This document shows positions 40,525 to 49,880 of a DNA stretch of 64,000 nucleotides, one piece after another. The stretch spans positions 8,866,001 to 8,930,000 of the forward strand of contig NZ_JADBEB010000001.1 in NCBI RefSeq assembly GCF_014874095.1, written 5' to 3'. A program made the position numbers and the translations under genes. Position 1 is the stretch's first letter. Each line of letters starts with the position of its first letter. This DNA is from Plantactinospora soyae. Its GTDB lineage: Bacteria > Actinomycetota > Actinomycetes > Mycobacteriales > Micromonosporaceae. A model generated the notes under the pieces. It did not search any database, was not told where the DNA came from, and worked only from the letters and a program-made list of their open reading frames with translations.

Positions 40525-43212
40525 TCAGTGGTCGGCGCTGTTCCAGTCCGTGCCGACGCCGACGGAGACCTCCAGCGGCACCGCCAGCGGATAGGCGCCA
40601 CCCATCTCCCGGCGGACCAGCGCCTCCAGTTCGGGCCGCTCGCCGGGGGCCACCTCGAAGACCAGTTCGTCGTGCACCTGGAGGAGCATCCGGGACCGGA
40701 GCGCGGAGTCGCGGAGCGCGGTGTCGACGTGCAGCATCGCCACCTTGATGATGTCGGCGGCCGAGCCCTGGATCGGGGCGTTCAGCGCCATCCGTTCCGC
40801 CATCTCCCGACGCTGCCGGTTGTCGCTGACCAGGTCCGGCAGGTAGCGCCGACGGCCGAGGATGGTCTCGGTGTACCCGTCGAGCACCGCCTTCTTCACC
40901 ACCGTCTGGAGGTAGTCGCGGACGCCGCCGAACCGGGTGAAGTACTCCTCCATCAGGGTCCGCGCCTCGTCCGCCCCGATGCCGAGCTGCTGGCCGAGGC
41001 CGAACGCGCTCAGCCCGTACGCCAGGCCGTAGTTCATTGCCTTGATCTTGCGCCGATGGTCCGGGGTGACCTCGGTCAGCGGAACCCCGAAGACCGACGA
41101 GGCGGTGGCGGCGTGGAAGTCGGCGCCGGAGTTGAAGGCCTCGATCAACGCCTCGTCGCCGGAGAGATGGGCCATGATCCGCATCTCGATCTGGCTGTAG
41201 TCGGCGGTGAGCAGGCAGTCGTAGTCCTGACCCACCACGAAGGCCCGGCGGATCCGCCGCCCCTCCTCGGTACGGATCGGGATGTTCTGCAGGTTGGGAT
41301 CGGTCGAGGAGAGCCGGCCGGTCGCGGCCACCGTCTGGTGGAACGTGGTGTGGATCCGTGCGTCGTCGGAAACCGACTTGAGCAGGCCGTCGACGGTGGA
41401 CTTGAGCCGGGCGACGTCACGGTGCCGGAGCAGGTGCTCCAACAGCGGATGCGGCTGCTGCGCGTACAGCCACTGCAGGGCGTCGGCGTCAGTGGTGTAA
41501 CCCGTCTTGATCTTCTTGGTCTTCGGCAGGCCCAGCTCGGTGAAGAGGATCTCCTGCAACTGCTTGGGCGAGCCGAGGTTGAACTCCCGGCCGATCACCC
41601 CGTACGCCGCCTGGGCCACCGCCTTGACCTCGCCGGCGAAGTGCGCCTCCAGCTCCGACAGGTAGTCGGTGTCGGCGGCGATGCCGGTCCGTTCCATCGC
41701 GCCGAGCACCTCGACCAGCGGCTGCTCCACCCCGCCGAGCAGCCGGGCCGACAGCTCGCCGTCCCGGGACAGCTCCGCGTCGATGGCGTCGGCCAGGTCC
41801 AGGGTGGCCCGGGCCCGGAGCATCAGGTTCTGCTCGATCTCGCCGTCGTTGCCCAGCCCGTCGAAGGCGAGCTGACCGGTCTCCGGAACGTCGACCCGCA
41901 GCTCCCGGTGCAGGTAGCGCAGGGCCAGGTCGGTGAGGTCGTAAGAGCGCTGGTCGGGTCGGGCCAGGTAGGCGGCGAGCGCGGTGTCCCGCAGCACGCC
42001 GCGCAGCGTCCAGCCGTGCGCGGCGAACGCCAGCAGCGCCGGCTTGCTCTCGTGCAGCACCTTGGGCCGGTCCGGATCGGCCAGCCAGGCCGCCACCGCC
42101 ACCTCGTCGGCCTGTTCCAGGGCGGCCGGGTCGAACCAGCCCGCCGCTCCGGTGGTGGTGGCCAGGGCGACACCGGTCAGCGAGCCGGTCCCCCGGCCGA
42201 ACGTGCCGGCGACGGCGACGCCGGCCGGAACGCCGGAGGGCGCGTGTTCGGCCAGCCAGGCGGCCACCTCGCCGCTGGGCAGGACCTTGCCGGCCAGGTC
42301 GAAGCCGGCCTCGGCCTCCGGCTGGACCGCGTCCAGGTACTGGTAGAGCCGGTCCCGCAGGATCCGGAACTGCAGGGTGTCGAAGACCTGGTGCACCGCC
42401 TCGCGGTCCCAGCCCGCCCAGCGGGCGTCCTCGGGCCGCAGTGGCAGCTCGAGGTCGGCGACCAGGCAGTTGATCTCGTAGTTGCGGATCACGTCGGAGA
42501 GCCGCTCCCGCAGGCTCTCCCCCGCCTTGCCCTTGATCTCGTCGGCCCGGGCCACCACGCCCTCCACGCCGCCGTACAGGTTGATCCACTTCGCGGCGGT
42601 CTTGGGGCCGACTCCCGGTACGCCCGGCAGGTTGTCGCTGGTCTCGCCGACCAATGCGGCGAGGTCGCGGTAGCGGTCCGGCGCGACCCCGTAGCGGTCG
42701 CTGATCGCGGCCGGATTCATCCGGGCCAGGTCGGAGACGCCCTTGCGGGGATAGAGCACGGTGATCCGGTCGTCGACGAGTTGGAAGGCGTCCCGGTCAC
42801 CGGTGGAGATCAGCACGTCCATCCCGGCGTCGCGGCCCTGGCAGGCGAGCGTGGCCAGCACGTCGTCGGCCTCGTAGCCCTCCTTCTCCACCACCGGCAC
42901 CCGGAGCGCGGCCAGCACCTCCTTGACCAGGCTGACCTGGCCGTGGAAGTCGGTCGGGGTCTCCGAACGACCCGCCTTGTACTCCGCGTACTTCTCGGTC
43001 CGGAACGACCGGCGGGAGACGTCGAAGGCCACCACGATGTGGGTCGGCTGCTCGTCCCGCAACATGTTGATCAACATGGAGGTGAAGCCGTAGACCGCGT
43101 TGGTCGGCTGCCCGGTCGTGGTGGAGAAGTTTTCCACCGGCAGGGCGAAGAACGCCCGATAAGCCAGGGAATGACCGTCGAGCAGGAGCAGGCGCGGCGT
43201 CGAGGCTGTCAC
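40525..43212 (-). CDS. polA: DNA polymerase I
   Basis: 895-residue enzyme. The N-terminal 290 residues are the 5' nuclease (LLLDGHSLAYRAFFALP, GYEADDVLATLA, GVPGVGPKTAAKW). The middle exonuclease-like domain lacks the acidic residues needed for proofreading, as is normal in actinobacteria. The polymerase domain has motif A DYSQIEMRIMAHLS, the O helix RRKIKAMNYGLAYGLS and motif C VHDELVFEV. It fills gaps in repair and lagging-strand synthesis. GTG start. Confidence 0.97.
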   Translation of the reverse strand: MTASTPRLLLLDGHSLAYRAFFALPVENFSTTTGQPTNAVYGFTSMLINMLRDEQPTHIVVAFDVSRRSFRTEKYAEYKAGRSETPTDFHGQVSLVKEVLAALRVPVVEKEGYEADDVLATLACQGRDAGMDVLISTGDRDAFQLVDDRITVLYPRKGVSDLARMNPAAISDRYGVAPDRYRDLAALVGETSDNLPGVPGVGPKTAAKWINLYGGVEGVVARADEIKGKAGESLRERLSDVIRNYEINCLVADLELPLRPEDARWAGWDREAVHQVFDTLQFRILRDRLYQYLDAVQPEAEAGFDLAGKVLPSGEVAAWLAEHAPSGVPAGVAVAGTFGRGTGSLTGVALATTTGAAGWFDPAALEQADEVAVAAWLADPDRPKVLHESKPALLAFAAHGWTLRGVLRDTALAAYLARPDQRSYDLTDLALRYLHRELRVDVPETGQLAFDGLGNDGEIEQNLMLRARATLDLADAIDAELSRDGELSARLLGGVEQPLVEVLGAMERTGIAADTDYLSELEAHFAGEVKAVAQAAYGVIGREFNLGSPKQLQEILFTELGLPKTKKIKTGYTTDADALQWLYAQQPHPLLEHLLRHRDVARLKSTVDGLLKSVSDDARIHTTFHQTVAATGRLSSTDPNLQNIPIRTEEGRRIRRAFVVGQDYDCLLTADYSQIEMRIMAHLSGDEALIEAFNSGADFHAATASSVFGVPLTEVTPDHRRKIKAMNYGLAYGLSAFGLGQQLGIGADEARTLMEEYFTRFGGVRDYLQTVVKKAVLDGYTETILGRRRYLPDLVSDNRQRREMAERMALNAPIQGSAADIIKVAMLHVDTALRDSALRSRMLLQVHDELVFEVAPGERPELEALVRREMGGAYPLAVPLEVSVGVGTDWNSADH

Positions 43213-43276
43213 GATAGGCGACTCTAGTCCGCACCCCCGACAGGAGTGCTGCCAGGCCGCCGGAAGCGGTCAGTGG

Positions 43277-43329
43277 TTAAGAAGGGGCCCTTCCTATGCA
43301 GAAAGCGCTAAGAAGGGGCCCTTCCTTAC
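43277..43329. repeat. paired palindromic repeat (GAAGGGGCCCTTC)
   Basis: Two copies of the perfect palindrome GAAGGGGCCCTTC occur at 43281-43293 and 43312-43324 within the similar frames TTAAG...CTA and CTAAG...CTTA, separated by TGCAGAAAGCG. They lie between convergently spaced ends of polA and the ABC transporter operon. I remember very similar sequences as abundant intergenic repeats in Micromonospora-type genomes. Confidence 0.75.
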
Positions 43330-43335
43330 CCTTCC

Positions 43336-44151
43336 TCAGAGCACCTTGGCGAGGAACGCGCGGGTGCGCTCGTGCTGCGGGTTGGCGATCACCTCGCGCG
43401 GAACGCCGGACTCGACCACCACGCCGCCGTCCATGAAGACCAGCGAGTCGCCCACCTCGCGGGCGAACCCGATCTCGTGGGTCACCACGATCATGGTCAT
43501 GCCGTCCCGGGCCAGGTCCTTCATCACGTCCAGCACCTCGCCGACCAGCTCCGGGTCGAGGGCACTGGTCGGCTCGTCGAAGAGCATCACCTTCGGCCGC
43601 ATGGCCAGCGCCCGGGCGATCGCCACCCGTTGCTGCTGGCCGCCGGAGAGCTTCCCCGGGTACGTGTTGACCTTGTCGGACAGGCCGACCCGCTCCAGCA
43701 GTTCGCTGCCGCGCCTGCGGACCTCCGCCCGTGGCTCCCGGCGTACCCGGATCGGCGCCTCGATCACGTTCTCCAACGCGGTCATGTGCGGGAACAGGTT
43801 GAACCGCTGGAACACCATGCCGATCGACCGGCGCTGCGCGGCGACCTCCTTCTCGCGCAGCTCGTGCAGCTTGCCGCCGCGTTCCCGGTAGCCGACCAGG
43901 TCGCCGTCGACCCAGATCCGGCCGCCGTCGATCTTCTCCAGGTGGTTGATGCAGCGCAGGAAGGTCGACTTGCCCGAGCCGGAGGGGCCGAGCACACAGC
44001 ACACCTCGCCGGCCCGCACCTCCAGGTCGACGCCGCGCAGCACCTCCAGGTGCCCGAACGACTTGTGTACGTTCTCCGCCCGGACCATCACGGTGGCGTC
44101 GGCCTCGGCCTCCGGCGGCGTGGCCTGCTCCGGAATCGTCGCCCCGGTCAT
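43336..44151 (-). CDS. polar amino-acid ABC transporter ATP-binding protein
   Basis: 271-residue ATPase of the GlnQ/GluA type. Walker A is GPSGSGKST near residue 54, the Q-loop region has [12 protein letters not shown], the signature is [15 protein letters not shown], Walker B is [12 protein letters not shown] and the H-loop VTHE. It energises the uptake of polar amino acids. The ATG overlaps the permease stop. Last gene of the three-gene operon. Confidence 0.93.
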   Translation of the reverse strand: MTGATIPEQATPPEAEADATVMVRAENVHKSFGHLEVLRGVDLEVRAGEVCCVLGPSGSGKSTFLRCINHLEKIDGGRIWVDGDLVGYRERGGKLHELREKEVAAQRRSIGMVFQRFNLFPHMTALENVIEAPIRVRREPRAEVRRRGSELLERVGLSDKVNTYPGKLSGGQQQRVAIARALAMRPKVMLFDEPTSALDPELVGEVLDVMKDLARDGMTMIVVTHEIGFAREVGDSLVFMDGGVVVESGVPREVIANPQHERTRAFLAKVL

Positions 44152-45176
44152 CCCGGCGTTCCCCCCGTCCCGCTTCCCGTTCCCGTCCTGCCCGCCGTTC
44201 CGCCCGCACCGGCGGCACCGCCACCGGTCTCGGCGGCCAGGTTACGCAGCCGGAACCGGGCCCGCTCGGTCTGGCCGTACCCCTTGCCGAAGTGCCGCTC
44301 GAGGAAGTACTGGCCGATCAGCAGGATGCTGCTGAGCAGGAGGTACCACAGGCAGGCGGCGACGTACATCGGAAAGATCTGGAAGGTCCGCTTGCCGACC
44401 GCGTCGAGCTGGAAGAACAGCTCCATGCTGACCGGTACGTACATCAGCAGCGAGGTGTCCTTGAGCATCGCGATGGTCTCGTTGCCGGTCGGCGGGATGA
44501 TCATCCGCATCGCCTGCGGCAGCACCACCCGGCGCAGCGTCTGGCCCCGGCTCATCCCCAGCGCGCCGGCCGCCTCGCCCTGTCCCGGGTCCACCGACTG
44601 GATGCCGGCGCGGACGATCTCCGCCATGTAGGCGGCCTCGGAGAGCGCGAGACCGAGCAGGCCGGCCATGAAGCCGGTCAGCACGTCCCGGGAGTCGAAG
44701 CCGAAGAGTCGCAGTTCGAGGCCGTCGATGCCGAACAGCTGCCCGATCTGGGTGTCGAACGGCACACCGAACTCGAGCCGGCTCCAGAGGATGCCGATGT
44801 TGCCGAACACGGCCAGCAGCACCAGCCGGGGCACCGCCCGGAAGAACCAGGTGTAGAGCCAGGAGACGGTACGCAGGATCGGGTTGGTCGACAGCCGCAT
44901 CACCGCGACCGCGACCCCGAGCCCCACGCCGATCACCATCGCGCTGACCGTCATCAGCACGGTGCCCTGGACCAGCCCGCTGATGATCGGCGGGCGGAAC
45001 ATGTTGTCGATCATGAACGACCATTGGAACGCGTCGTTCGTTAGCAGTACGTGCAGGAACATCGCCGCCAGCACGGCGAGTACCGCTATGGTCACCCAGC
45101 GGCCGGGATGCCGTACGGGCACGGCCTTGATCGGTTCCGGCCGTGCCCGTGCGGTCGTGGCTTCCTCGGTGGTCAT
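44148..45176 (-). CDS. polar amino-acid ABC transporter permease
   Basis: 342-residue membrane protein with about six helices. The loop [25 protein letters not shown] is the EAA motif that contacts the ATPase, followed by [17 protein letters not shown], typical of His/Glu/Gln permeases. The single permease may work as a homodimer. The C-terminus is a Gly/Thr-rich tail. It lies seven bases downstream of the binding-protein gene. Confidence 0.92.
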   Translation of the reverse strand: MTTEEATTARARPEPIKAVPVRHPGRWVTIAVLAVLAAMFLHVLLTNDAFQWSFMIDNMFRPPIISGLVQGTVLMTVSAMVIGVGLGVAVAVMRLSTNPILRTVSWLYTWFFRAVPRLVLLAVFGNIGILWSRLEFGVPFDTQIGQLFGIDGLELRLFGFDSRDVLTGFMAGLLGLALSEAAYMAEIVRAGIQSVDPGQGEAAGALGMSRGQTLRRVVLPQAMRMIIPPTGNETIAMLKDTSLLMYVPVSMELFFQLDAVGKRTFQIFPMYVAACLWYLLLSSILLIGQYFLERHFGKGYGQTERARFRLRNLAAETGGGAAGAGGTAGRTGTGSGTGGTPG

Positions 45177-45182
45177 CTCAAC

Positions 45183-46094
45183 TCACGGATTGATGGCCGG
45201 ATCGGTGATGGCGCCGTCGCCGACCTTCCACTTGTCCAGCACCGTCTTGTACGAGCCGTCGGCGATCAGTGCCTTCGTCGCGTCCCGCACCGCCTCGGCG
45301 AATGCCGCCTGGTCCTTGGCGATCACGTAGCCGTACGGGGCCGCGTCGTACATCTTGTCCAGCAGTTCGAGCTGGTCGTTGGACTGGGTGACGGCGTACA
45401 CCCCGACCGGGTAGTCGGCGAGCATCGCGTCGTCCTTACCGGAGACCACCGCGGCGGTCGCCGCGTCCTGGCCCGGGAACTGCTCGATGGTGATCGCCGG
45501 CTTGCCGCCGTCGGTGCAGGTCTTCGACCGGGCCGTGATGTCGTCCACCTGGACGGTGTCCCGCTGTACGGCGATCTTCTTGCCGCACGCGTTGTCGATC
45601 GTGACGCCCGCCGGGTTGCCCTTCTTGGTCACCCACTGCGTGCCGACCTGGTAGTAGCTCACCATGTTGGCCTGGCCCTTGCGCTCGTCGTTGATGGTGA
45701 ACGACGAGACGCCGACCTCGTACTTGCTGGTGTTGACGCCGGTGATGATGTCGCCGAAGTTCGCCGAGACGAACTCCGCCTTCAGGCCGAGCTTCGCCGC
45801 CACCGCGGTGAAGAGCTCGACGTCGAAGCCGACCACGGTCTTGCCGTCCGGGTCGAGGAACTCGGCAGGGGCGTAGGACGAGTCGGTGCCGACGACGATC
45901 TTGCCGTCCGACTTGATCGCGTCCGGCACCTTCGCCGCGAGCGCCGAGTCGGCGTCCGCCGAGACGCTCGGGCCGGCGCCCGGGGTGTCCCCGCCATCCT
46001 CCTGCTCGCCGCAGGCGGCGAGGGTCAGGCTCAGCAGGGCCGCGCCGGCGATGCCGAACACGGCCCGCCGCCTACCGCTATTGATATTGAACAT
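45183..46094 (-). CDS. polar amino-acid ABC transporter substrate-binding lipoprotein
   Basis: 303-residue protein of solute-binding family 3. Signal peptide with lipobox LAAC at about residues 25-28, then IVVGTDSSYAPAEFLDPDGKTVVGFDVELF, the domain signature, and the later YEVGVSSFTINDERK and YPVGVYAVTQS. It binds an amino acid at the outer face and delivers it to the permease. First gene of the operon; the exact ligand is unknown. Confidence 0.92.
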   Translation of the reverse strand: MFNINSGRRRAVFGIAGAALLSLTLAACGEQEDGGDTPGAGPSVSADADSALAAKVPDAIKSDGKIVVGTDSSYAPAEFLDPDGKTVVGFDVELFTAVAAKLGLKAEFVSANFGDIITGVNTSKYEVGVSSFTINDERKGQANMVSYYQVGTQWVTKKGNPAGVTIDNACGKKIAVQRDTVQVDDITARSKTCTDGGKPAITIEQFPGQDAATAAVVSGKDDAMLADYPVGVYAVTQSNDQLELLDKMYDAAPYGYVIAKDQAAFAEAVRDATKALIADGSYKTVLDKWKVGDGAITDPAINP

Positions 46095-46127
46095 GCACTC
46101 CTCCTCATAACTGAGCCAGCCGACAGG

Positions 46128-46838
46128 TTAGGCCACACCCAGATACGCCTCTTTCACCGCGGGGTCGTGCAGCAGCTCGGCGCCGGTTCCGGTCTTGACG
46201 ATCCGACCGGTTTCCAGTACGTACGCCCGATGTGCCCGGGCCAGCGCCTGTTGGGCGTTCTGTTCGACCAACAGGATCGTGGTGCCCTGTTGGTTGATTT
46301 CGGTGATGATCGAAAAGATCTGCTGGATCAACATCGGCGCCAGCCCCATCGACGGCTCGTCGAGCAGCAGCAGCTTCGGCCGGCTCATCAGCGCCCGGCC
46401 CACCGCCAGCATCTGCTGCTCGCCGCCGGAGAGCGTGCCGCCCGCCTGCTTGGCCCGCTCGGCCAGCCGGGGAAAGAGCTCCAGCACCCGGGCCAGGTCC
46501 GCGGCCACACCGGCCCGGTCCCGTCGGGTGTAGGCACCCATGTCCAGATTCTCCAGCACCGACATGCCGGGGAAGATCCCCCGGCCCTCCGGCGCCTGGC
46601 AGAGCCCGAGCCGGACCCGCAGGTCCGCTCGCATCTTCGTGATGTCCTGACCGGCGAAACTGATCCGACCGGAGGCGACCGGGCGGATCCCCGAGATCGC
46701 CCGCATCGTCGTCGACTTGCCGGCGCCGTTCGCACCGATCAACGCGACGATCTCGCCCTCGTTGACCGTCAGGCTGATGCCGTGCAGCGCCTGGATCCGC
46801 CCGTAGAGCAGGCTCACGTCCTCGATCTCAAGCAGCAT
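46128..46838 (-). CDS. livF: branched-chain amino-acid ABC transporter ATP-binding protein LivF
   Basis: 236-residue ATPase. Walker A GANGAGKST near residue 37, IEDVSLLYGRIQALHGISL at the start, signature LSGGEQQMLAVGRAL, Walker B LLLLDEPSMGLAP and the typical LVEQN H-loop replacement identify LivF. It pairs with LivG. Its start overlaps the livG stop by 11 bases; last gene of the liv operon. Confidence 0.94.
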   Translation of the reverse strand: MLLEIEDVSLLYGRIQALHGISLTVNEGEIVALIGANGAGKSTTMRAISGIRPVASGRISFAGQDITKMRADLRVRLGLCQAPEGRGIFPGMSVLENLDMGAYTRRDRAGVAADLARVLELFPRLAERAKQAGGTLSGGEQQMLAVGRALMSRPKLLLLDEPSMGLAPMLIQQIFSIITEINQQGTTILLVEQNAQQALARAHRAYVLETGRIVKTGTGAELLHDPAVKEAYLGVA

Positions 46839-47730
46839 CTTCCGGCACCCCCAGGTAAGCGGCGATCACCCGGTGGTCCTCGCGCACCTCGGCGGGGAGC
46901 CCTTCAGCGATCTTCTTCCCGAACTCGAGCACGACGATCCGGTCGGTGACCCCCATCACGAGCCGCATGTCGTGCTCGATCAGCAGCACCGTCACGCCAC
47001 GGTCGCGGATCTGCCGGATGAGCTGGAGCAGCTCCTCCTTCTCCGCCGGGTTGAAGCCGGCGGCCGGCTCGTCCAGGCAGAGCAGCACCGGTTCGGTGGC
47101 CAGCGCCCGGGCGATCTCCAACCGGCGCTGCTCGCCGTACGACAGGTTGCGGGCCACCTCGTCGATCCGGTCCCGGATACCGACGAACTCCAGCAGCTGC
47201 TCGGCCTTCTCACGGCCGTCCCGCTCCTCCCGCCAGTGCCGGGGAAGCCGGAAGAGCGCGGAGATCACACTCGTCTTGTGGTGCGTGTCCGCGCCGACCT
47301 GGACGTTCTCCAGTGCGGTCATCTCCGGGAAGAGCCGGATGTTCTGGAACGTCCGGGCCATGCCCATCTTGGTGATCTGGTGCCGCTTCTTGCCGCTGAG
47401 CCGCGATCCCCGGAACCGGATCTCGCCCTCGGTCGGCTGGTAGATGCCGGTCATCGCGTTGAAGCAGGTGGTCTTGCCGGCCCCGTTCGGACCGATCAGC
47501 CCCAGGATCTCTCCCTTGTAGAGGGTGAAGTTCACCTGGTCGAGCGCGACCACACCACCGAAGCGCAGGGTGACGTTGTCGACCTCCAGCAACGGCTCGC
47601 GGGCCGCACCCGCCGGCTGTGCCGTCGGGCTCGCCGCCGCGTCCGGACTGGCCGGAGCGGTCCGCTCCGACTCGGTTGCGCCCGGGGCCGGCTGTGCCGG
47701 TACCGCCGGCTTCCGTCCGGTCTCAGCCAC
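46828..47730 (-). CDS. livG: branched-chain amino-acid ABC transporter ATP-binding protein LivG
   Basis: 300-residue ATPase with a Pro/Ala-rich N-terminal extension of about 45 residues. Walker A GPNGAGKTT near residue 81, FNAMTGIYQPTEG, the LivG-specific GMARTFQNIRLFPEMTALENV, signature LSYGEQRRLEIARAL and Walker B LLCLDEPAAGFNP. The start overlaps the livM stop by eight bases. Paired with LivF as the ATPase dimer. Confidence 0.94.
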   Translation of the reverse strand: MAETGRKPAVPAQPAPGATESERTAPASPDAAASPTAQPAGAAREPLLEVDNVTLRFGGVVALDQVNFTLYKGEILGLIGPNGAGKTTCFNAMTGIYQPTEGEIRFRGSRLSGKKRHQITKMGMARTFQNIRLFPEMTALENVQVGADTHHKTSVISALFRLPRHWREERDGREKAEQLLEFVGIRDRIDEVARNLSYGEQRRLEIARALATEPVLLCLDEPAAGFNPAEKEELLQLIRQIRDRGVTVLLIEHDMRLVMGVTDRIVVLEFGKKIAEGLPAEVREDHRVIAAYLGVPEDAA

Positions 47731-48832
47731 CGACGGTCACCTCCTTGCGACGGTCCTTGAACTCGGCCGCTCGTCGTCGGTTCGGGATCAGGCCCTCCGG
47801 CCTGAAGATCATCATGACCACGAGGATGACTCCGAAGAACAGGAAGCGGTACTCGTACAACTCGACACCGAACAGCTCGATGCCCCGGAACCGCTCGATC
47901 AGGTACGCCACCAGGCCGCCCCCGACGATCGCTCCGACGATGTTGCCGGAACCACCGAGGATCACCGCGGCCAGAATGATGATCGAGTTGAGCAGTTCGA
48001 AGTTCTGCGAGTTGACGAAGTTCTGCTTGCCGGCGTACAACGCCCCGGCCAGGCCACCGATCGCGGCTCCGGCGGCGAACGCCCAGAGCTTGAACTTGAA
48101 CGTGGGCACACCCATCAACTGGGCCGCGTCCTCGTCCTCCCGGATCGACACCCAGGCCCGACCGACCCGGCTACGGGTCAGGTTCCGCACCCCGAAGACC
48201 ACCAGGATGATCACGCTCAGCACCAACCAGTAGTACGGGCGCGCGTCGAGCACCCCGAAGACCGGCTTACCGTCGGCGTACTCGCCGGGCGGGTGCGGGA
48301 TCTGGTTGAAGCCGCGCTGTCCCTTGAGGAACGTCGAGCTGGTCGCCGCGATCCGGATCATCTCGGCGAAGCCGAGTGTGACGATCGCCAGGTAGTCACC
48401 GCGGAGCCGCAGGGTCGGCGTACCGAGGGAGACACCGGAGATCATCGTTAGTGCGACGGCCAACGGCACCACGGCCAACCATGGCCAGAGGGTCTTCAGG
48501 TCGCTGCTCGGTGAGGTCAACACCGCCACCGTGTACGCGCCGACCGCGAAGAAGCCGAAGTAGCCGAGGTCCAACAGGCCGGCGAACCCGACCACGATGT
48601 TGAGTCCGACCGCCAACAGCACGTAGATGGAGACCGTGAAGAGCACCTGGCCGAAGTTGGACTCGGTGGTCGGGATCGGCCCCAGGTACTGGTAGAACTC
48701 CTTGTTCGGCAGGGCGTAGAAGAACACGATCACGGCGGCCAGTACGACCCACCGCATCCACCGTGGGGCTCTACGCCACCGCGCGCCAACCGACCGCCAG
48801 TCGTTACGGATCCGTTCTGTAGCACCGCTCAT
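47723..48832 (-). CDS. livM: branched-chain amino-acid ABC transporter permease LivM
   Basis: 369-residue membrane protein. GLNIVVGFAGLLDLGYFGFFAVGAY, RLRGDYLAIVTLGFAEMIRI and GRAWVSIREDEDAAQLMGVP are LivM signature regions, with the last forming the coupling loop. The ATG is chosen because it overlaps the livH stop by four bases; the longer open frame upstream lies inside livH. Confidence 0.93.
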   Translation of the reverse strand: MSGATERIRNDWRSVGARWRRAPRWMRWVVLAAVIVFFYALPNKEFYQYLGPIPTTESNFGQVLFTVSIYVLLAVGLNIVVGFAGLLDLGYFGFFAVGAYTVAVLTSPSSDLKTLWPWLAVVPLAVALTMISGVSLGTPTLRLRGDYLAIVTLGFAEMIRIAATSSTFLKGQRGFNQIPHPPGEYADGKPVFGVLDARPYYWLVLSVIILVVFGVRNLTRSRVGRAWVSIREDEDAAQLMGVPTFKFKLWAFAAGAAIGGLAGALYAGKQNFVNSQNFELLNSIIILAAVILGGSGNIVGAIVGGGLVAYLIERFRGIELFGVELYEYRFLFFGVILVVMMIFRPEGLIPNRRRAAEFKDRRKEVTVGG

Positions 48833-49779
48833 GCCCGCGCCCTCCCCAGTGACTCGCCAAGCAGTCCAGTCGGCCGGAACATCAGCAGGACGACGAGGAC
48901 GGCGAACGCGGCGAAGTCCTTCCACTGCGAACCGATCAGGCCCGATGCGTAGTTCTCGACCAGCCCGAGCAGCAGTCCGCCGAGCAGCGCGCCGCGCAGG
49001 TTGCCGATACCGCCGAGCACCGCGGCGGTGAACGCCTTGAGACCCAACAGGAAGCCGACGCTGTAGGTCAGTGCACCGATCCGGATGTCGTACAGCAGGC
49101 CGGCCACGCCGGCCATCGCACCACCGGCGACGAAGACCAGCAGGATGATCCGGTCCTTGTTGACGCCCATCAGGGCGGCGGTGTTCGGATCCTGTGCCAC
49201 GGCACGGATACCGCGACCGAACCGGGTGCGGTTCACGAAGAGGTCGAGCAGCACCATCATGACCAGCGCGGAGCCGACGATCAGCAGCTCGATGGGCCTG
49301 ATCGGCGTACCGGCGATCGTGAACAGCGGCTCGATGCTGACCAGGTTCGGCACGCCCTCCGGCAACCGCCGGGTGTAGATGCCGAACGCCTCGGAGATGG
49401 CGATCGAGGCGCCGATCGCCGTGATCAGGAAGGCCAGCGGCGGCGCGTTGCGCTTACGCAGCGGTCGGTAGGCCACCCGCTCGATCACGGTCGCCGTCAC
49501 CGCCGAGGCGAGCGCCGCCGCCACCATCGCGATGCCCAGGTACATGATGATCGACCCGACGCCGTTGACCACGGAGTCCTGGTTGAGACCGAGGGCACCC
49601 AAGGTCCAGATCGCCGCGAAGGCGCCGGCGATGAAGACCTCGGAGTGGGCGAAGTTGATCAGCTTCAACACGCCGTAGACCAGCGTGTAGCCGAGCGCGA
49701 CGAGGGCATAGATGGCGCCCTGGGTCAGGCCCGTTGTGGTGAGTTCCCCGAAATTGGAGAACAGTCCGTTGAAGTCCAA
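48829..49779 (-). CDS. livH: branched-chain amino-acid ABC transporter permease LivH
   Basis: 316-residue membrane protein. GLTQGAIYALVALGYTLVYGVLKLINFAHSEVFI-type start (shown by its segments YALVALGYTLVYG and INFAHSEVF), RTRFGRGIRAVAQDPNTAALMG as coupling loop, and a C-terminal FRPTGLLGE tail are LivH features. A TTG start is chosen because the upstream ATG would place the long hairpin at 49815 inside the coding region. Start certainty is moderate. Confidence 0.88.
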   Translation of the reverse strand: MDFNGLFSNFGELTTTGLTQGAIYALVALGYTLVYGVLKLINFAHSEVFIAGAFAAIWTLGALGLNQDSVVNGVGSIIMYLGIAMVAAALASAVTATVIERVAYRPLRKRNAPPLAFLITAIGASIAISEAFGIYTRRLPEGVPNLVSIEPLFTIAGTPIRPIELLIVGSALVMMVLLDLFVNRTRFGRGIRAVAQDPNTAALMGVNKDRIILLVFVAGGAMAGVAGLLYDIRIGALTYSVGFLLGLKAFTAAVLGGIGNLRGALLGGLLLGLVENYASGLIGSQWKDFAAFAVLVVLLMFRPTGLLGESLGRARA

Positions 49780-49814
49780 GGAAGGGTGCTCCCGGTTTGG
49801 CTGAAGGACGACTT

Positions 49815-49850
49815 CGGGTGCGACCGGGACTGTGCTCCCGGTCGCACCCG
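49815..49850 (-). terminator. long hairpin between livK and livH
   Basis: Fifteen-base perfect stem CGGGTGCGACCGGGA/TCCCGGTCGCACCCG with a six-base loop. It lies 31 bases after the livK stop and 36 bases before the livH start. Such partial terminators commonly keep the binding protein more abundant than the permeases. Confidence 0.7.
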
Positions 49851-49880
49851 AGATCAATCAACTGCTACAAGACGGGCAGG

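Noticed and set aside
40504-43227. 907-residue open frame antisense to polA
   Set aside because: It follows the third-codon GC pattern of polA on the other strand, has no recognisable domain and a biased Gly/Val/Arg composition.
45051-46949. 632-residue open frame on the plus strand
   Set aside because: It runs antisense to the binding-protein and livF genes, both clearly real; typical shadow frame in high-GC DNA.
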